A stretch of 12,582 bases of DNA from Bacilli bacterium (GCA_900770645.1 CAAGKY010000113.1:1-12582); one strand, 5' to 3'. Shown: positions 1 to 7,152, counted from the first letter of the stretch. The notes: generated by a model from the sequence alone, not told the origin. Numbers and translations are program-made.

Positions 1-12
1 AAAAGAAAAAAA

Positions 13-62
13 GGCGGCTAACGCCACCCTAACTGATTCTATAGGTTTTTAATAAACCCTAT
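13..62. repeat. Two small hairpins upstream of the recombinase operon
   Basis: GGCG (13-16) pairs with CGCC (22-25) around a 5-base loop. ATAGGTTT (41-48) pairs with AAACCCTAT (54-62), with one bulged C. CTGATT also recurs directly at 33-38 and 63-68. The first 50 bases may include the 3' end of an upstream gene: stop codons occur at 19-21 and 50-52 in two frames, but too little is visible to choose one. The role is unknown. Confidence 0.3.
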
Positions 63-85
63 CTGATTTTAAAGAACCATAATTT

Positions 86-122
86 ATAAAGCACTCTAGT
101 TTGAGTGCTTTATTTTTTATTT
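86..122 (+). terminator. Rho-independent terminator upstream of the recombinase operon
   Basis: An 11-bp perfect stem (86-96 with 103-113) has a 6-base loop and is followed by a T-rich run to 122. It would stop transcription arriving from the left. It lies only about 25 bp ahead of the ribosome site of the next gene, so the recombinase operon has very little room for its own promoter. Confidence 0.8.
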
Positions 123-126
123 CCTT

Positions 127-134
127 CATACAAT
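127..134 (+). promoter_or_regulatory. CATACAAT box, possible sigma-E-like -10 element
   Basis: CATACAAT matches the -10 consensus CATACANT known for the mother-cell sporulation factor SigE of Bacillus, and also reads as a 5/6 match (TACAAT, 129-134) to a SigA -10. No convincing -35 of either type lies at the right distance. A start about 7 bases downstream would also trim the ribosome site. This is a weak call, made because of its position in front of the recombinase genes. Confidence 0.25.
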
Positions 135-149
135 GTAAGGGGTGATAAT

Positions 150-290
150 ATGGACTGGCCAAAAAAATATAATATTAATGGTTTAGAAGTAGAAGTTGAA
201 AGAGTTTTTAAAAAAGATGGTAAAACTTGTATTGAATTATTAATAGAGTTTTATGAAATCAATAAAGTAAAAAAAGAAAATGAAAAATAG
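150..290 (+). CDS. Small hypothetical protein, first gene of the recombinase operon
   Basis: This 46-residue protein starts MDWPKKYNING and is rich in Lys and Glu. I do not recognise the family. The start at 150 is chosen because AGGGGTGA (138-145) lies 4 bases ahead of it; an in-frame ATG at 105 falls inside the terminator stem and has no ribosome site. The 3' end overlaps the next recombinase by 11 bases, so the two are probably translationally coupled. By position it could be a recombination directionality factor or other helper of the recombinases, but nothing in the sequence proves that. It has no signal peptide or membrane segment. Confidence 0.6.
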   Translation: MDWPKKYNINGLEVEVERVFKKDGKTCIELLIEFYEINKVKKENEK

Positions 291-1764
291 AACTGCTATT
301 TATTGTCGTTTATCTAAAGAAGATGAAAAAACTTCTATATCAACATCTATTAAAAATCAACAAGTATTTCTACTAGAATATCTAAAAAAAAATAATTTTA
401 TGCTTTTTAAAATTTATATTGATGATGGTTATTCAGGTGGTAATTTTGAACGACCTGGATTTAAAGATTTAATTGAAGATATTAAAAAAGATAAAATTGA
501 TATTGTAGTAGTAAAAGATTTATCAAGGCTTGGGAGAAACTATCTAGAAGTAGGATATTATACCGAAGATTTTTTCCCAAGTCATAATATTAGGTTTATT
601 GCTGTTAACGATAATTATGATTCATTAAATGGTGAAGACGATATTACGCCATTTAAAAACATTATTAATCAATGGTATTTAAAAGATATTTCCAAGAAAG
701 TTAAATCAGTTCATGAAGCAAGAATGAAAAAAGGATATTTACCTAAAGGTAATTTTATTCCATTATTTGGTTATCAATATAATGAAATGAATGAGCGTGT
801 AATCGATCCAAATGCATCTATGGTAGTAAAAAAAGTTTTCGAGCTCTATAATAAGGGTTATTCTCCAAAAAGAATTAAAGAAGAAATGGTTGAAAATAAG
901 ATTCCTACTCCTAGTTATTACAATTATCTTAAATATAACTATAATTGTGAATATTGGATTAATGCAGAAGTAAATAAGAAATACGATTGGAACAGTCAAG
1001 TAATTAACCGAATTGTAAGTAATAAAGAATATACAGGAATATTAGAATTAAATAAAAGACAAACCATTTCTTATAAAACTCACAAACGTAGATTATCACG
1101 AGAAAATGAAAAGTATATTTTTATAAATCGATTTCCGCCGATTATTAGTTTAGATACATGGGAAAAAGCTAAATTAATTAGAGAGAACAAAATACATACT
1201 TTAGAATATAAAAATGACATCTTCAATAATTTAATATTTTGTGGTAACTGTCATAAAGCTTTATCATATGTTAAATCAGGAAATAACTTATATTTAGTAT
1301 GTAGACGAAAAGAGTGTTCTAAACATGCAAGAATTAACTATAAAACTATATTTGAAATTTTAATAAATGAAACAAGAGGGAATTTTGAAAATGTTCTTAA
1401 TAACAAAAATTTAGAAATTGAATTTGAAAAATATTTTACTAAAAATTCCATAGAATTTGAAAAATTAAAATTAAGAAATAAAAAAATTGAAACCTCATTA
1501 ATAAGGTTAAATCAAGAATATATAGATGGTAATATTTCTAGTGATTTATTTAACAAATTGAATAATAATTATTTAACTGAAATTAATAAAAATAACGAAT
1601 TATTAACTAATAAAAAGGAAATAAAAGATTTTGATTCATTTTATTGTTTTATTAAAAATCAAATAGAAGTTAATCAATTAATAAGATTTTTTATTGATAG
1701 AGTAGAAGTAAGTGTAACAAAGATAAGTAAAAATATAAAAATCTACTTTAATAAATTTTTATGA
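280..1764 (+). CDS. Large serine recombinase (site-specific integrase/excisionase) with zinc ribbon
   Basis: This protein is expected to cut and rejoin attachment sites through a covalent 5'-phosphoserine link, integrating or excising the element. The N-terminal resolvase domain (about 1-150) has the catalytic YCRLS motif with Ser12 and the Arg-rich motif DLSRLGRN near residues 80-90. A recombinase (DNA-binding) domain follows at about 160-290. A zinc ribbon with Cys321, Cys324, Cys341 and Cys346 comes next, then a Lys/Glu-rich coiled coil at about 380-460 of the type that controls synapsis in this family. At 494 residues it is a normal length for the family. It starts inside the upstream small gene with only a weak ribosome site, and its TGA overlaps the next ATG (ATGA at 1761), so all three genes look co-translated. 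Catalytic function is confident from the motifs; target and direction are inferred. Confidence 0.95.
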   Translation: MKNRTAIYCRLSKEDEKTSISTSIKNQQVFLLEYLKKNNFMLFKIYIDDGYSGGNFERPGFKDLIEDIKKDKIDIVVVKDLSRLGRNYLEVGYYTEDFFPSHNIRFIAVNDNYDSLNGEDDITPFKNIINQWYLKDISKKVKSVHEARMKKGYLPKGNFIPLFGYQYNEMNERVIDPNASMVVKKVFELYNKGYSPKRIKEEMVENKIPTPSYYNYLKYNYNCEYWINAEVNKKYDWNSQVINRIVSNKEYTGILELNKRQTISYKTHKRRLSRENEKYIFINRFPPIISLDTWEKAKLIRENKIHTLEYKNDIFNNLIFCGNCHKALSYVKSGNNLYLVCRRKECSKHARINYKTIFEILINETRGNFENVLNNKNLEIEFEKYFTKNSIEFEKLKLRNKKIETSLIRLNQEYIDGNISSDLFNKLNNNYLTEINKNNELLTNKKEIKDFDSFYCFIKNQIEVNQLIRFFIDRVEVSVTKISKNIKIYFNKFL

Positions 1765-2981
1765 AAAATGTAATATACGCAAGAATATCAAATGATGAAC
1801 AGACTAGTAGTATAAAGAATCAAATAAAGTTATGCAAAATGTTTGCAGAAGAAAATAATCTTGAAATAGATGATATCTATGTAGATATGGGATATTCAGG
1901 TTCTAATTTTAATCGTCCTGAGTTTAAAAGATTAATTAAAGATATTGATGAAAAATTTATTTCAAAAATATTAGTGAAAGATTTATCTAGAATAGGTAGG
2001 AATTTTATAGAAACTAGTTACTATATAGAAGAGTTTTTTAATATCAACAAAGTTCAGTTAATAGCAATTAATGATAATTTTAATAGCAATTTAGATGATG
2101 AAATCATGTTACCTATCAAGAACTTTATTAATGAACAATATATAAAAGAGTGTCGTAAAAAAAGAGTTAAATATATTGAGAGTACTAAAAATAAAGTATT
2201 ATATTCTAATTTAGGAGTTTATGGCTATGTAATCAACAACAAAGAAATTTTAATTGATTCTCAAGTCGCTCCAGCAATCAAGATTATTTTTGATATGTAT
2301 TTAGAAGGCTTTGATATAAAAAGTATTATTCAAAAATTAATATCTGGTAAATATCTCGTACCAGGTTATCGAAAGGGTAGTTATAATGTTTCTGAAGAAA
2401 AGAAGTATGATTGGAAACCTTATATGATTTATCGTATTCTTAGAACTAAAGAATACACAGGAGTTGCTGAAAACTTAAAAACAGTTAAAATAAAAAATCA
2501 TCGTTTTAAAAATCATAACCCCATTGAATTAATTAATCGATATCCTGTGATAATTTCAAAAGATAAATATAATATTGTTCAGATTAAGTTAAATAACAAA
2601 CAAAAAAAAGATGTAATAAGTAAAAAAAGTGATTTTAATTTTTGTTTTTTAGATGAATTTAAAATCATTTTAACGTTTTTTAAAAAAGAATTAGTAAATG
2701 AATATCAAAAAAGAAAAAGTTTAAAAATGAAGTATTTTAAGACTATAAAAGGATTAGAGGATAAAATAAAATATTGTATTGAAAATAACTATGATTCAAG
2801 TTTTATAAATTGTTATACTAATCAAATAAAAGATTTAAAGGAATGTTTTAAAAGAGAAATGGAAGAATTTGAAAACTTTTGGAATTTAGAAGAAATTTCT
2901 AATGAATTAGAACTTTTTTTATTGGATAAATATGAGTATGAAAAAAATAAATTAAAAATATATTATAAATTTAAAATATAA
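1761..2981 (+). CDS. Second serine recombinase, lacking the zinc ribbon
   Basis: The resolvase domain (about 1-145) has YARIS with catalytic Ser10 and DLSRIGRN, so it should be catalytically competent. A recombinase domain follows at about 150-285, ending in a segment (KKYDWKPYMIYRIL, then KEYTGV) clearly parallel to the first recombinase. Where the first protein has its four-cysteine zinc ribbon, this one goes straight from SDFNFCFLDEF into the coiled-coil region, so about 28 residues are missing. A coiled coil occupies about 310-390. At 406 residues it is short for a large serine recombinase. It has no ribosome site of its own and relies on the ATGA overlap with the gene before it. Tandem serine recombinases acting together are known, for example CcrA/CcrB of staphylococcal cassettes; cooperation here is an inference. 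Its stop codon is nearly at the element boundary. Confidence 0.93.
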   Translation: MKNVIYARISNDEQTSSIKNQIKLCKMFAEENNLEIDDIYVDMGYSGSNFNRPEFKRLIKDIDEKFISKILVKDLSRIGRNFIETSYYIEEFFNINKVQLIAINDNFNSNLDDEIMLPIKNFINEQYIKECRKKRVKYIESTKNKVLYSNLGVYGYVINNKEILIDSQVAPAIKIIFDMYLEGFDIKSIIQKLISGKYLVPGYRKGSYNVSEEKKYDWKPYMIYRILRTKEYTGVAENLKTVKIKNHRFKNHNPIELINRYPVIISKDKYNIVQIKLNNKQKKDVISKKSDFNFCFLDEFKIILTFFKKELVNEYQKRKSLKMKYFKTIKGLEDKIKYCIENNYDSSFINCYTNQIKDLKECFKREMEEFENFWNLEEISNELELFLLDKYEYEKNKLKIYYKFKI

Positions 2982-3015
2982 TATGTTCAGATTATCCTAT
3001 CAATAGGGACTGCTC
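2982..3015 (+). other. Probable right attachment junction (attR) of the element
   Basis: Immediately after the recombinase stop codon the PBP frame is open, and from about 3000 it encodes the conserved SIGTARSAYIDGYRVGGKTG region. A dyad, CCTAT (2996-3000) and ATAGG (3003-3007), surrounds a CA dinucleotide at 3001-3002. Serine integrases exchange strands at a central non-palindromic dinucleotide within a partial dyad, so this is a reasonable candidate crossover point. The exact junction cannot be fixed without the left end or an empty site. Confidence 0.5.
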
Positions 3016-3485
3016 GGTCTGCCTACATAGATGGATATCGTGTAGGGGGGAAAACCGGAACAGCACAGATTGCAGAAAACGGTGTATATTTAGAAGGACA
3101 GTATATTTTATCTTTCTTAGGAATTGCCCCGATGAATGATCCGGAGGTTGCATGTTATATTGCTGTTGTAAATCCCAAAAATACGATTCAATATGGAGGA
3201 GTAGTAGTAGCTCCGATGGTTAAAGAAGTTTTAGAGTCATCTTTTTCGATTTTAGGAATTAAAAAACAAGATGGGGGGATACCACTAGATGCAAGATATT
3301 GGATAGATACAAGAACATTTATTGTTGATGATTATATAGGTATTAATGTAAAAAAACTATCATCCTTAAGTATTGGTAAATATCAACTTAAAATAATTGG
3401 TGATGGAACAAATGTCATTGCCCAATTACCTGAAGCTGGATATTCAATTACTGAAGGTGGGACAGTTATCTTATATACAGATTAG
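2982..3485 (+). pseudogene. 3' part of a class B penicillin-binding protein gene (PBP2B/SpoVD/FtsI type), interrupted by the element
   Basis: The intact protein would be a membrane-anchored D,D-transpeptidase that crosslinks septal or spore peptidoglycan. Only about 166 C-terminal codons are here. They contain GYRVGGKTGTAQ, with the third active-site motif KTG starting at 3051; then the end of the transpeptidase fold (SFLGIAPMNDPE, IAVVNPK, YGGVVVAPM); and finally one PASTA domain (about 3312-3482). The SxxK and SxN motifs, membrane anchor and start are absent. A single PASTA domain and the position directly before murE fit SpoVD or the division PBP; I cannot choose between them. The frame is clean from 2982 to the TAG at 3483. 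An ATG at 3132 lies mid-domain, so a protein starting there would be non-functional. The transpeptidase part is about 39% GC (3001-3300), against about 24% in murE, which is odd. If the element excises, the gene could be restored. Confidence 0.85.
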
Positions 3486-3494
3486 GAGTTAAAA

Positions 3495-4925
3495 ATGCGT
3501 GTAGGGAATTTATATAAAAATTTAGATTTAAAATTAAATCATAATATCAGTAAAGTAGTTTCAAATTCGAAAGAAGTGATAGATAATTCTATATTCGTGG
3601 CTATTAAGGGGTATTGTGACAATGGGGAGAAATATATTGATGAAGCAATAGAACTTGGAGCTAAAACAATAATTACTAGTTCAGATTTTTCAACAGATAA
3701 ATTAGTTAATATTATAAAAGTAAAAGATCCAAAAAAAGAATTAGGTAAGATATTAAAGAAGTTAAATTATCAAAAATTAAAAAATTTTAAAATGATTGCT
3801 GTTACAGGGACTAACGGAAAAACTACAGTAGTTAATTTGTTATATCGATATTTTAGATATTTAAATCTACCAGTAATACTTTTTTCAAGTAATGGAAATT
3901 ATGTTATGGATCAATATTATTCAACCAATAATACAACACCAGATATTTTAACTATTTATAATACTATTCTTAATAGTAATCTGAAAAAAGGTTTTATAAT
4001 TATAGAAGTTAGTAGTCAAGCAATAGGCGAAAAAAGAGTTTTTGATTTATTATTTGATGTAGTATGTATAACTAACATTAGTCATGATCATTTAGATTAT
4101 CATTGTAATTTAACAGATTATTTTTATACTAAGGGTTTATTAATGTATCAAACAAAAGAAGATGGTGTAGTAGTTTTAAATGGAGATGATGATAAATACC
4201 CTAGATTATTATCGTTATCAAGAAATAATGTTATAAGTTTTGGAACAAGTTTTGAAAATGATTATCGCTTTGAAATAGTAGATATTAATATGGATAATAC
4301 TTTATTTTTTATTGAAAAAGGTAATACTAGTTTAGGGTTAGAAACAAGATTAATCGGTGAATTTAATATTAGGAATATTTTATGCGTTTATACTATTTTA
4401 GATGCTTTAGGTATTACATTAGAAAATTTCAAAAGCTTTATCAAAAACGTAGAAAGAATTGAAGGACGAATGAATGTATATACGATTAATCATCGCCAAA
4501 TAATCATAGACTATGCTCATACTCCTATAGCGGTTGAAACAATTCTTAAGACAATAAAAGAAATTAAAAATACGACATTAAGATTAGTTATTGGCTGTGG
4601 AGGTAATCGAGATAGATTGAAAAGACCATTAATTGGTAAAATATCTTGTGAATATGCTGATTATGTTTATTTTACGGAAGATAATTCACGGAATGAAAAT
4701 GTAAATAAAATACTTAATGAAATTACATGCGATTTAACAAAGAGAAATTATACAATTATCGAGTCACGTTATAAAGCCATAAATAAAGCAATACTTGATA
4801 GTAAAGCAGGAGATACTATTGTAATAATGGGTAAAGGAATAGAAAAAACAAAAGTTGATGAATCTAGATATTTAAGTGACATAGAAATAGTATTAGAAAT
4901 TTTTAAGAGGTTAAATAATGAATAA
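3495..4925 (+). CDS. murE: UDP-N-acetylmuramoyl-tripeptide synthetase MurE
   Basis: This cytoplasmic ATP-dependent ligase adds the third amino acid to UDP-MurNAc-L-Ala-D-Glu. The N-terminal UDP-binding domain (SNSKEV, then FVAIKGY) covers about 1-98. The P-loop VTGTNGKTT is at 103-111, and the central domain carries TTPD, EVSSQA and NISHDHLDYH. The C-terminal domain begins near GRMNVY and has IIDYAHTP. The substrate-selecting loop reads DNSR at 396-399; this resembles the DNPR of meso-diaminopimelate enzymes more than the DNPA of L-lysine enzymes, so a DAP-type wall is likely. At 476 residues it is close to the usual ~490. The start is supported by AGGAG at 3484-3488, which overlaps the PBP stop codon, so murE is normally co-transcribed with the PBP gene. 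Because the element sits upstream, murE must rely on a promoter in the element or on read-through past the recombinases. Confidence 0.95.
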   Translation: MRVGNLYKNLDLKLNHNISKVVSNSKEVIDNSIFVAIKGYCDNGEKYIDEAIELGAKTIITSSDFSTDKLVNIIKVKDPKKELGKILKKLNYQKLKNFKMIAVTGTNGKTTVVNLLYRYFRYLNLPVILFSSNGNYVMDQYYSTNNTTPDILTIYNTILNSNLKKGFIIIEVSSQAIGEKRVFDLLFDVVCITNISHDHLDYHCNLTDYFYTKGLLMYQTKEDGVVVLNGDDDKYPRLLSLSRNNVISFGTSFENDYRFEIVDINMDNTLFFIEKGNTSLGLETRLIGEFNIRNILCVYTILDALGITLENFKSFIKNVERIEGRMNVYTINHRQIIIDYAHTPIAVETILKTIKEIKNTTLRLVIGCGGNRDRLKRPLIGKISCEYADYVYFTEDNSRNENVNKILNEITCDLTKRNYTIIESRYKAINKAILDSKAGDTIVIMGKGIEKTKVDESRYLSDIEIVLEIFKRLNNE

Positions 4926-5889
4926 CTGGTGGTTTATTTGTATAGCTCTTATTATAGAGATTGTATTGTATTCGTTCTTTATAAAAGTTTTTAAAAAACA
5001 AAAAATAGGGCAATCAATAAGAAAAGAAGGACCTAAAAGTCATATAAATAAAAAAGGTACTCCTACTATGGGAGGCGTAATATTTGGTATTTTAATATTA
5101 ATTGGTTATTTACTCAGTTTAAAATTAATTGGCGAACCTATCGTTATTTATCCTACTTTAGTTATTATAGTAACAATATTAGGATATGGAATACTAGGGT
5201 TTTTAGATGATTATTTAATAGTTATCAAACATAATAATGCTGGTATTTCTCCTAGTATTAAATTTATTATACAAGTAATTATTGCGGTTATAGTGTTTTT
5301 TATTTTATTAAATAATAATCATTCAACAGTGATAAATATATTTGGTTTTAAATTTGATTTTACTTTTGTTTATGGATTATTCATAGTAATATTTTTATCT
5401 GGTACGACTAATGCAGTTAATTTGACAGATGGATTAGATGGGTTAGCATCGGGAACTATAATAACTATTTTGATTGGAACCGCAATCTATGCTTATTATG
5501 TCAATAATACAAATATACTAGCTTTATCAGTGGTTTCAATAATATTTATTATCGGATTTATGTTTTATAATATCCATCCAGCTAAAATATTTATGGGTAA
5601 TACTGGTTCAATGATTCTAGGAGCGATTATTGCTGTTATATTTATAATTTTAAAAATTGAGTTTCTTTTATTAGTAATGGGAATGGTATTGGTAATAGAA
5701 ACATTAAGTGATATTATTCAAGTTTTGTATTTTAAGTTAACTAAGGGTAAGAGGGTTTTTAAAATGGCTCCACTTCATCACCACTTTGAACTTTGTGGAT
5801 ATAGTGAATGGCAAATAGATTTAATTTTTTGGATGTTTAGTTTAGTAATGTCTTTAGTAGGAGTAATTATAGGGGTGAGATTATTTTAA
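4918..5889 (+). CDS. mraY: Phospho-N-acetylmuramoyl-pentapeptide transferase MraY
   Basis: This integral membrane enzyme transfers phospho-MurNAc-pentapeptide from UDP to undecaprenyl phosphate, making lipid I. At 323 residues with about ten hydrophobic helices it is the normal size. Family signatures are all present: GPKSHINKKGTPTMGG at 38-53, the magnesium-binding aspartates D97-D98 (FLDDYL), NLTDGLDGLA from 168, MGNTGSM, and the PLHHHFE loop with the histidines at 287-289. The start overlaps the last 8 bases of murE and has an AAGAGG site at 4905-4910, so translation is coupled. The 3' end overlaps the inferred murD start. Confidence 0.97.
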   Translation: MNNWWFICIALIIEIVLYSFFIKVFKKQKIGQSIRKEGPKSHINKKGTPTMGGVIFGILILIGYLLSLKLIGEPIVIYPTLVIIVTILGYGILGFLDDYLIVIKHNNAGISPSIKFIIQVIIAVIVFFILLNNNHSTVINIFGFKFDFTFVYGLFIVIFLSGTTNAVNLTDGLDGLASGTIITILIGTAIYAYYVNNTNILALSVVSIIFIIGFMFYNIHPAKIFMGNTGSMILGAIIAVIFIILKIEFLLLVMGMVLVIETLSDIIQVLYFKLTKGKRVFKMAPLHHHFELCGYSEWQIDLIFWMFSLVMSLVGVIIGVRLF

Positions 5890-7136
5890 ATAAAAAATAT
5901 CTTTTATATGGGTATGGTTTAAGTAATAGAAGTGTAGAACGGTTTTTTATTAAAAAAAATATTAAATATCAAGTTCTAAAAAGTAGTAACGATATATTAG
6001 AAAATGAAGATTACGATATTATTATAAAAAGTCCTGGTATTCCTTTTAATGATGAATTCTTAAATAAAAATCAAGATAAATTAATAATTACCGATTTAGA
6101 ATTATTTTATTTATTTTATCCTAATAGTTTTATAATCGGAGTAACAGGAACTGTTGGTAAAACAACTACTGTACTATTATTAGAACATTTATTAAGCAAA
6201 AAATACAAAACGCAAATCGGAGGAAATATTGGAATACCTGTTTTTGATTTGGATGATTCAAATAATTTTAATGATGAAATACTAATTATAGAATGTTCTA
6301 GTTACATGTTAGCTAATACCAATAAGTTTCATCCAAATATTATGATAATAACTAATATTTATCCAAATCATTTAGATCATCATTTATCAATTGAACATTA
6401 TTTTAATAGTAAGATAAAATGCTTAGAAAATATGAATAGTTTAGATATAGTATTATCACAAGATATTTTAAAGAAACACATCGATAAAAATATTTGTCAA
6501 AAAAAATATTTAACTGATTTAACGGAATTTAAAGTAATCAATAACAATCTATATTATCAAGATATAGATATTTTGAATAATTATTCGAATGTTTTAACAG
6601 GTGAACATAATTTATATAATTTATGGTTTTGTCTTAAAGTATGTGAGATATTAGGAGTAGAACTAACTAATGGAATATTGAATGAATTTAAGAAACCAAA
6701 TTATCGATTAACAGAGATTTATAACAATTCTAAATTAATTATTTATAATGATTCAAAGTCTACAAATTTTTATTCTTTAATTTCCGCGATCGAATCTTTA
6801 AAAGATAGGAATTTACCAATTCATTGGATTGGAGGAGGGGAGGATAGAAAAGAAGATTGGAGCATTTTATGTGAGACATTTAAATTGATTAGTTTTGCTT
6901 ATGTGTATGGTGAGAATAAAAACCAAATTATAGAATTATTAGAAGCAATAAAAATACCTTATGTAAAAAGAAATACATTAAAAGAAGTCATTGATAATTT
7001 AGTTTTAGATGAAAATATAATAATATTATTTTCTCCTGGAGCACCATCTCTAGATCAGGTTAGTAGGTATATAGAACGTGGAATACATTTTGATATGTTG
7101 ATTGAAGAAAAAATAAAGAAAATTGAAAATGCATAA
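5883..7136 (+). CDS. murD: UDP-N-acetylmuramoyl-L-alanine--D-glutamate ligase MurD, apparently with an ATT start
   Basis: This cytoplasmic ligase adds D-glutamate to UDP-MurNAc-L-Ala. The protein reads without a break from just before the end of mraY: YLLYGYGLSNRS and IIIKSPGIP (UDP-binding domain), GVTGTVGKTTT at 86-96 (P-loop), ECSSYML, NHLDHH, FNSKIK (the position of the carbamylated lysine), YNDSKSTN, GGGEDRK and LFSPGAPSLDQ. At about 417 residues it is slightly shorter than the usual ~450. There is no in-frame ATG, GTG or TTG before the TTG at 6249, which would delete the P-loop. ATT at 5883 is preferred because AGGGGTGA (5871-5878) lies exactly 4 bases upstream, the same layout as at the ATG at 150, and because this start overlaps the mraY stop. 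The usual Asn of the GTNGKT loop is Val here. A sequencing error in the start region remains possible. Confidence 0.88.
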   Translation: MLNKKYLLYGYGLSNRSVERFFIKKNIKYQVLKSSNDILENEDYDIIIKSPGIPFNDEFLNKNQDKLIITDLELFYLFYPNSFIIGVTGTVGKTTTVLLLEHLLSKKYKTQIGGNIGIPVFDLDDSNNFNDEILIIECSSYMLANTNKFHPNIMIITNIYPNHLDHHLSIEHYFNSKIKCLENMNSLDIVLSQDILKKHIDKNICQKKYLTDLTEFKVINNNLYYQDIDILNNYSNVLTGEHNLYNLWFCLKVCEILGVELTNGILNEFKKPNYRLTEIYNNSKLIIYNDSKSTNFYSLISAIESLKDRNLPIHWIGGGEDRKEDWSILCETFKLISFAYVYGENKNQIIELLEAIKIPYVKRNTLKEVIDNLVLDENIIILFSPGAPSLDQVSRYIERGIHFDMLIEEKIKKIENA

Positions 7137-7152
7137 AATTATGCATTTTTTT
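7126..7152 (+). terminator. Terminator after murD
   Basis: A 9-bp stem (7126-7134 with 7141-7149) has an AAAATT loop and ends in a run of seven T. The murD stop codon begins at the base of the loop. This closes the wall-precursor operon, so murG and ftsW are encoded elsewhere or lost. Confidence 0.8.

Larger units (their letters stand above)
1..2998 (+). mobile_element. Right-hand end of an integrated element carrying tandem serine recombinases (left end outside window)
   Basis: A stretch with no housekeeping genes ends in two overlapping large serine recombinase genes and then switches abruptly to the middle of a penicillin-binding protein gene. Large serine recombinases normally sit at one end of the element they move, next to the attachment site, which is the arrangement seen here. 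The right boundary is placed at about 2985-3005 because the PBP reading frame and its conserved residues begin there. The left boundary, cargo genes and attL are not in the window, so the size and type (prophage, ICE, skin-like element) cannot be told. Base composition is as AT-rich as the host wall genes, so it gives no sign of recent transfer. Confidence 0.75.

Noticed and set aside
58..63. CCTATC shared with the junction at 2996-3001 as an att core repeat
   Set aside because: Six bases are expected by chance in such AT-rich DNA, and the element's left end is not expected this close to the recombinases.
105..149. Longer N-terminus for the small first gene (ATG at 105)
   Set aside because: This ATG lies in the terminator stem without a ribosome site, whereas AGGGGTGA is correctly placed for the ATG at 150.
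763..999. Reverse-strand open frame inside the first recombinase
   Set aside because: It is a shadow of the real gene, with low-complexity Ile/Phe-rich translation and no ribosome site.
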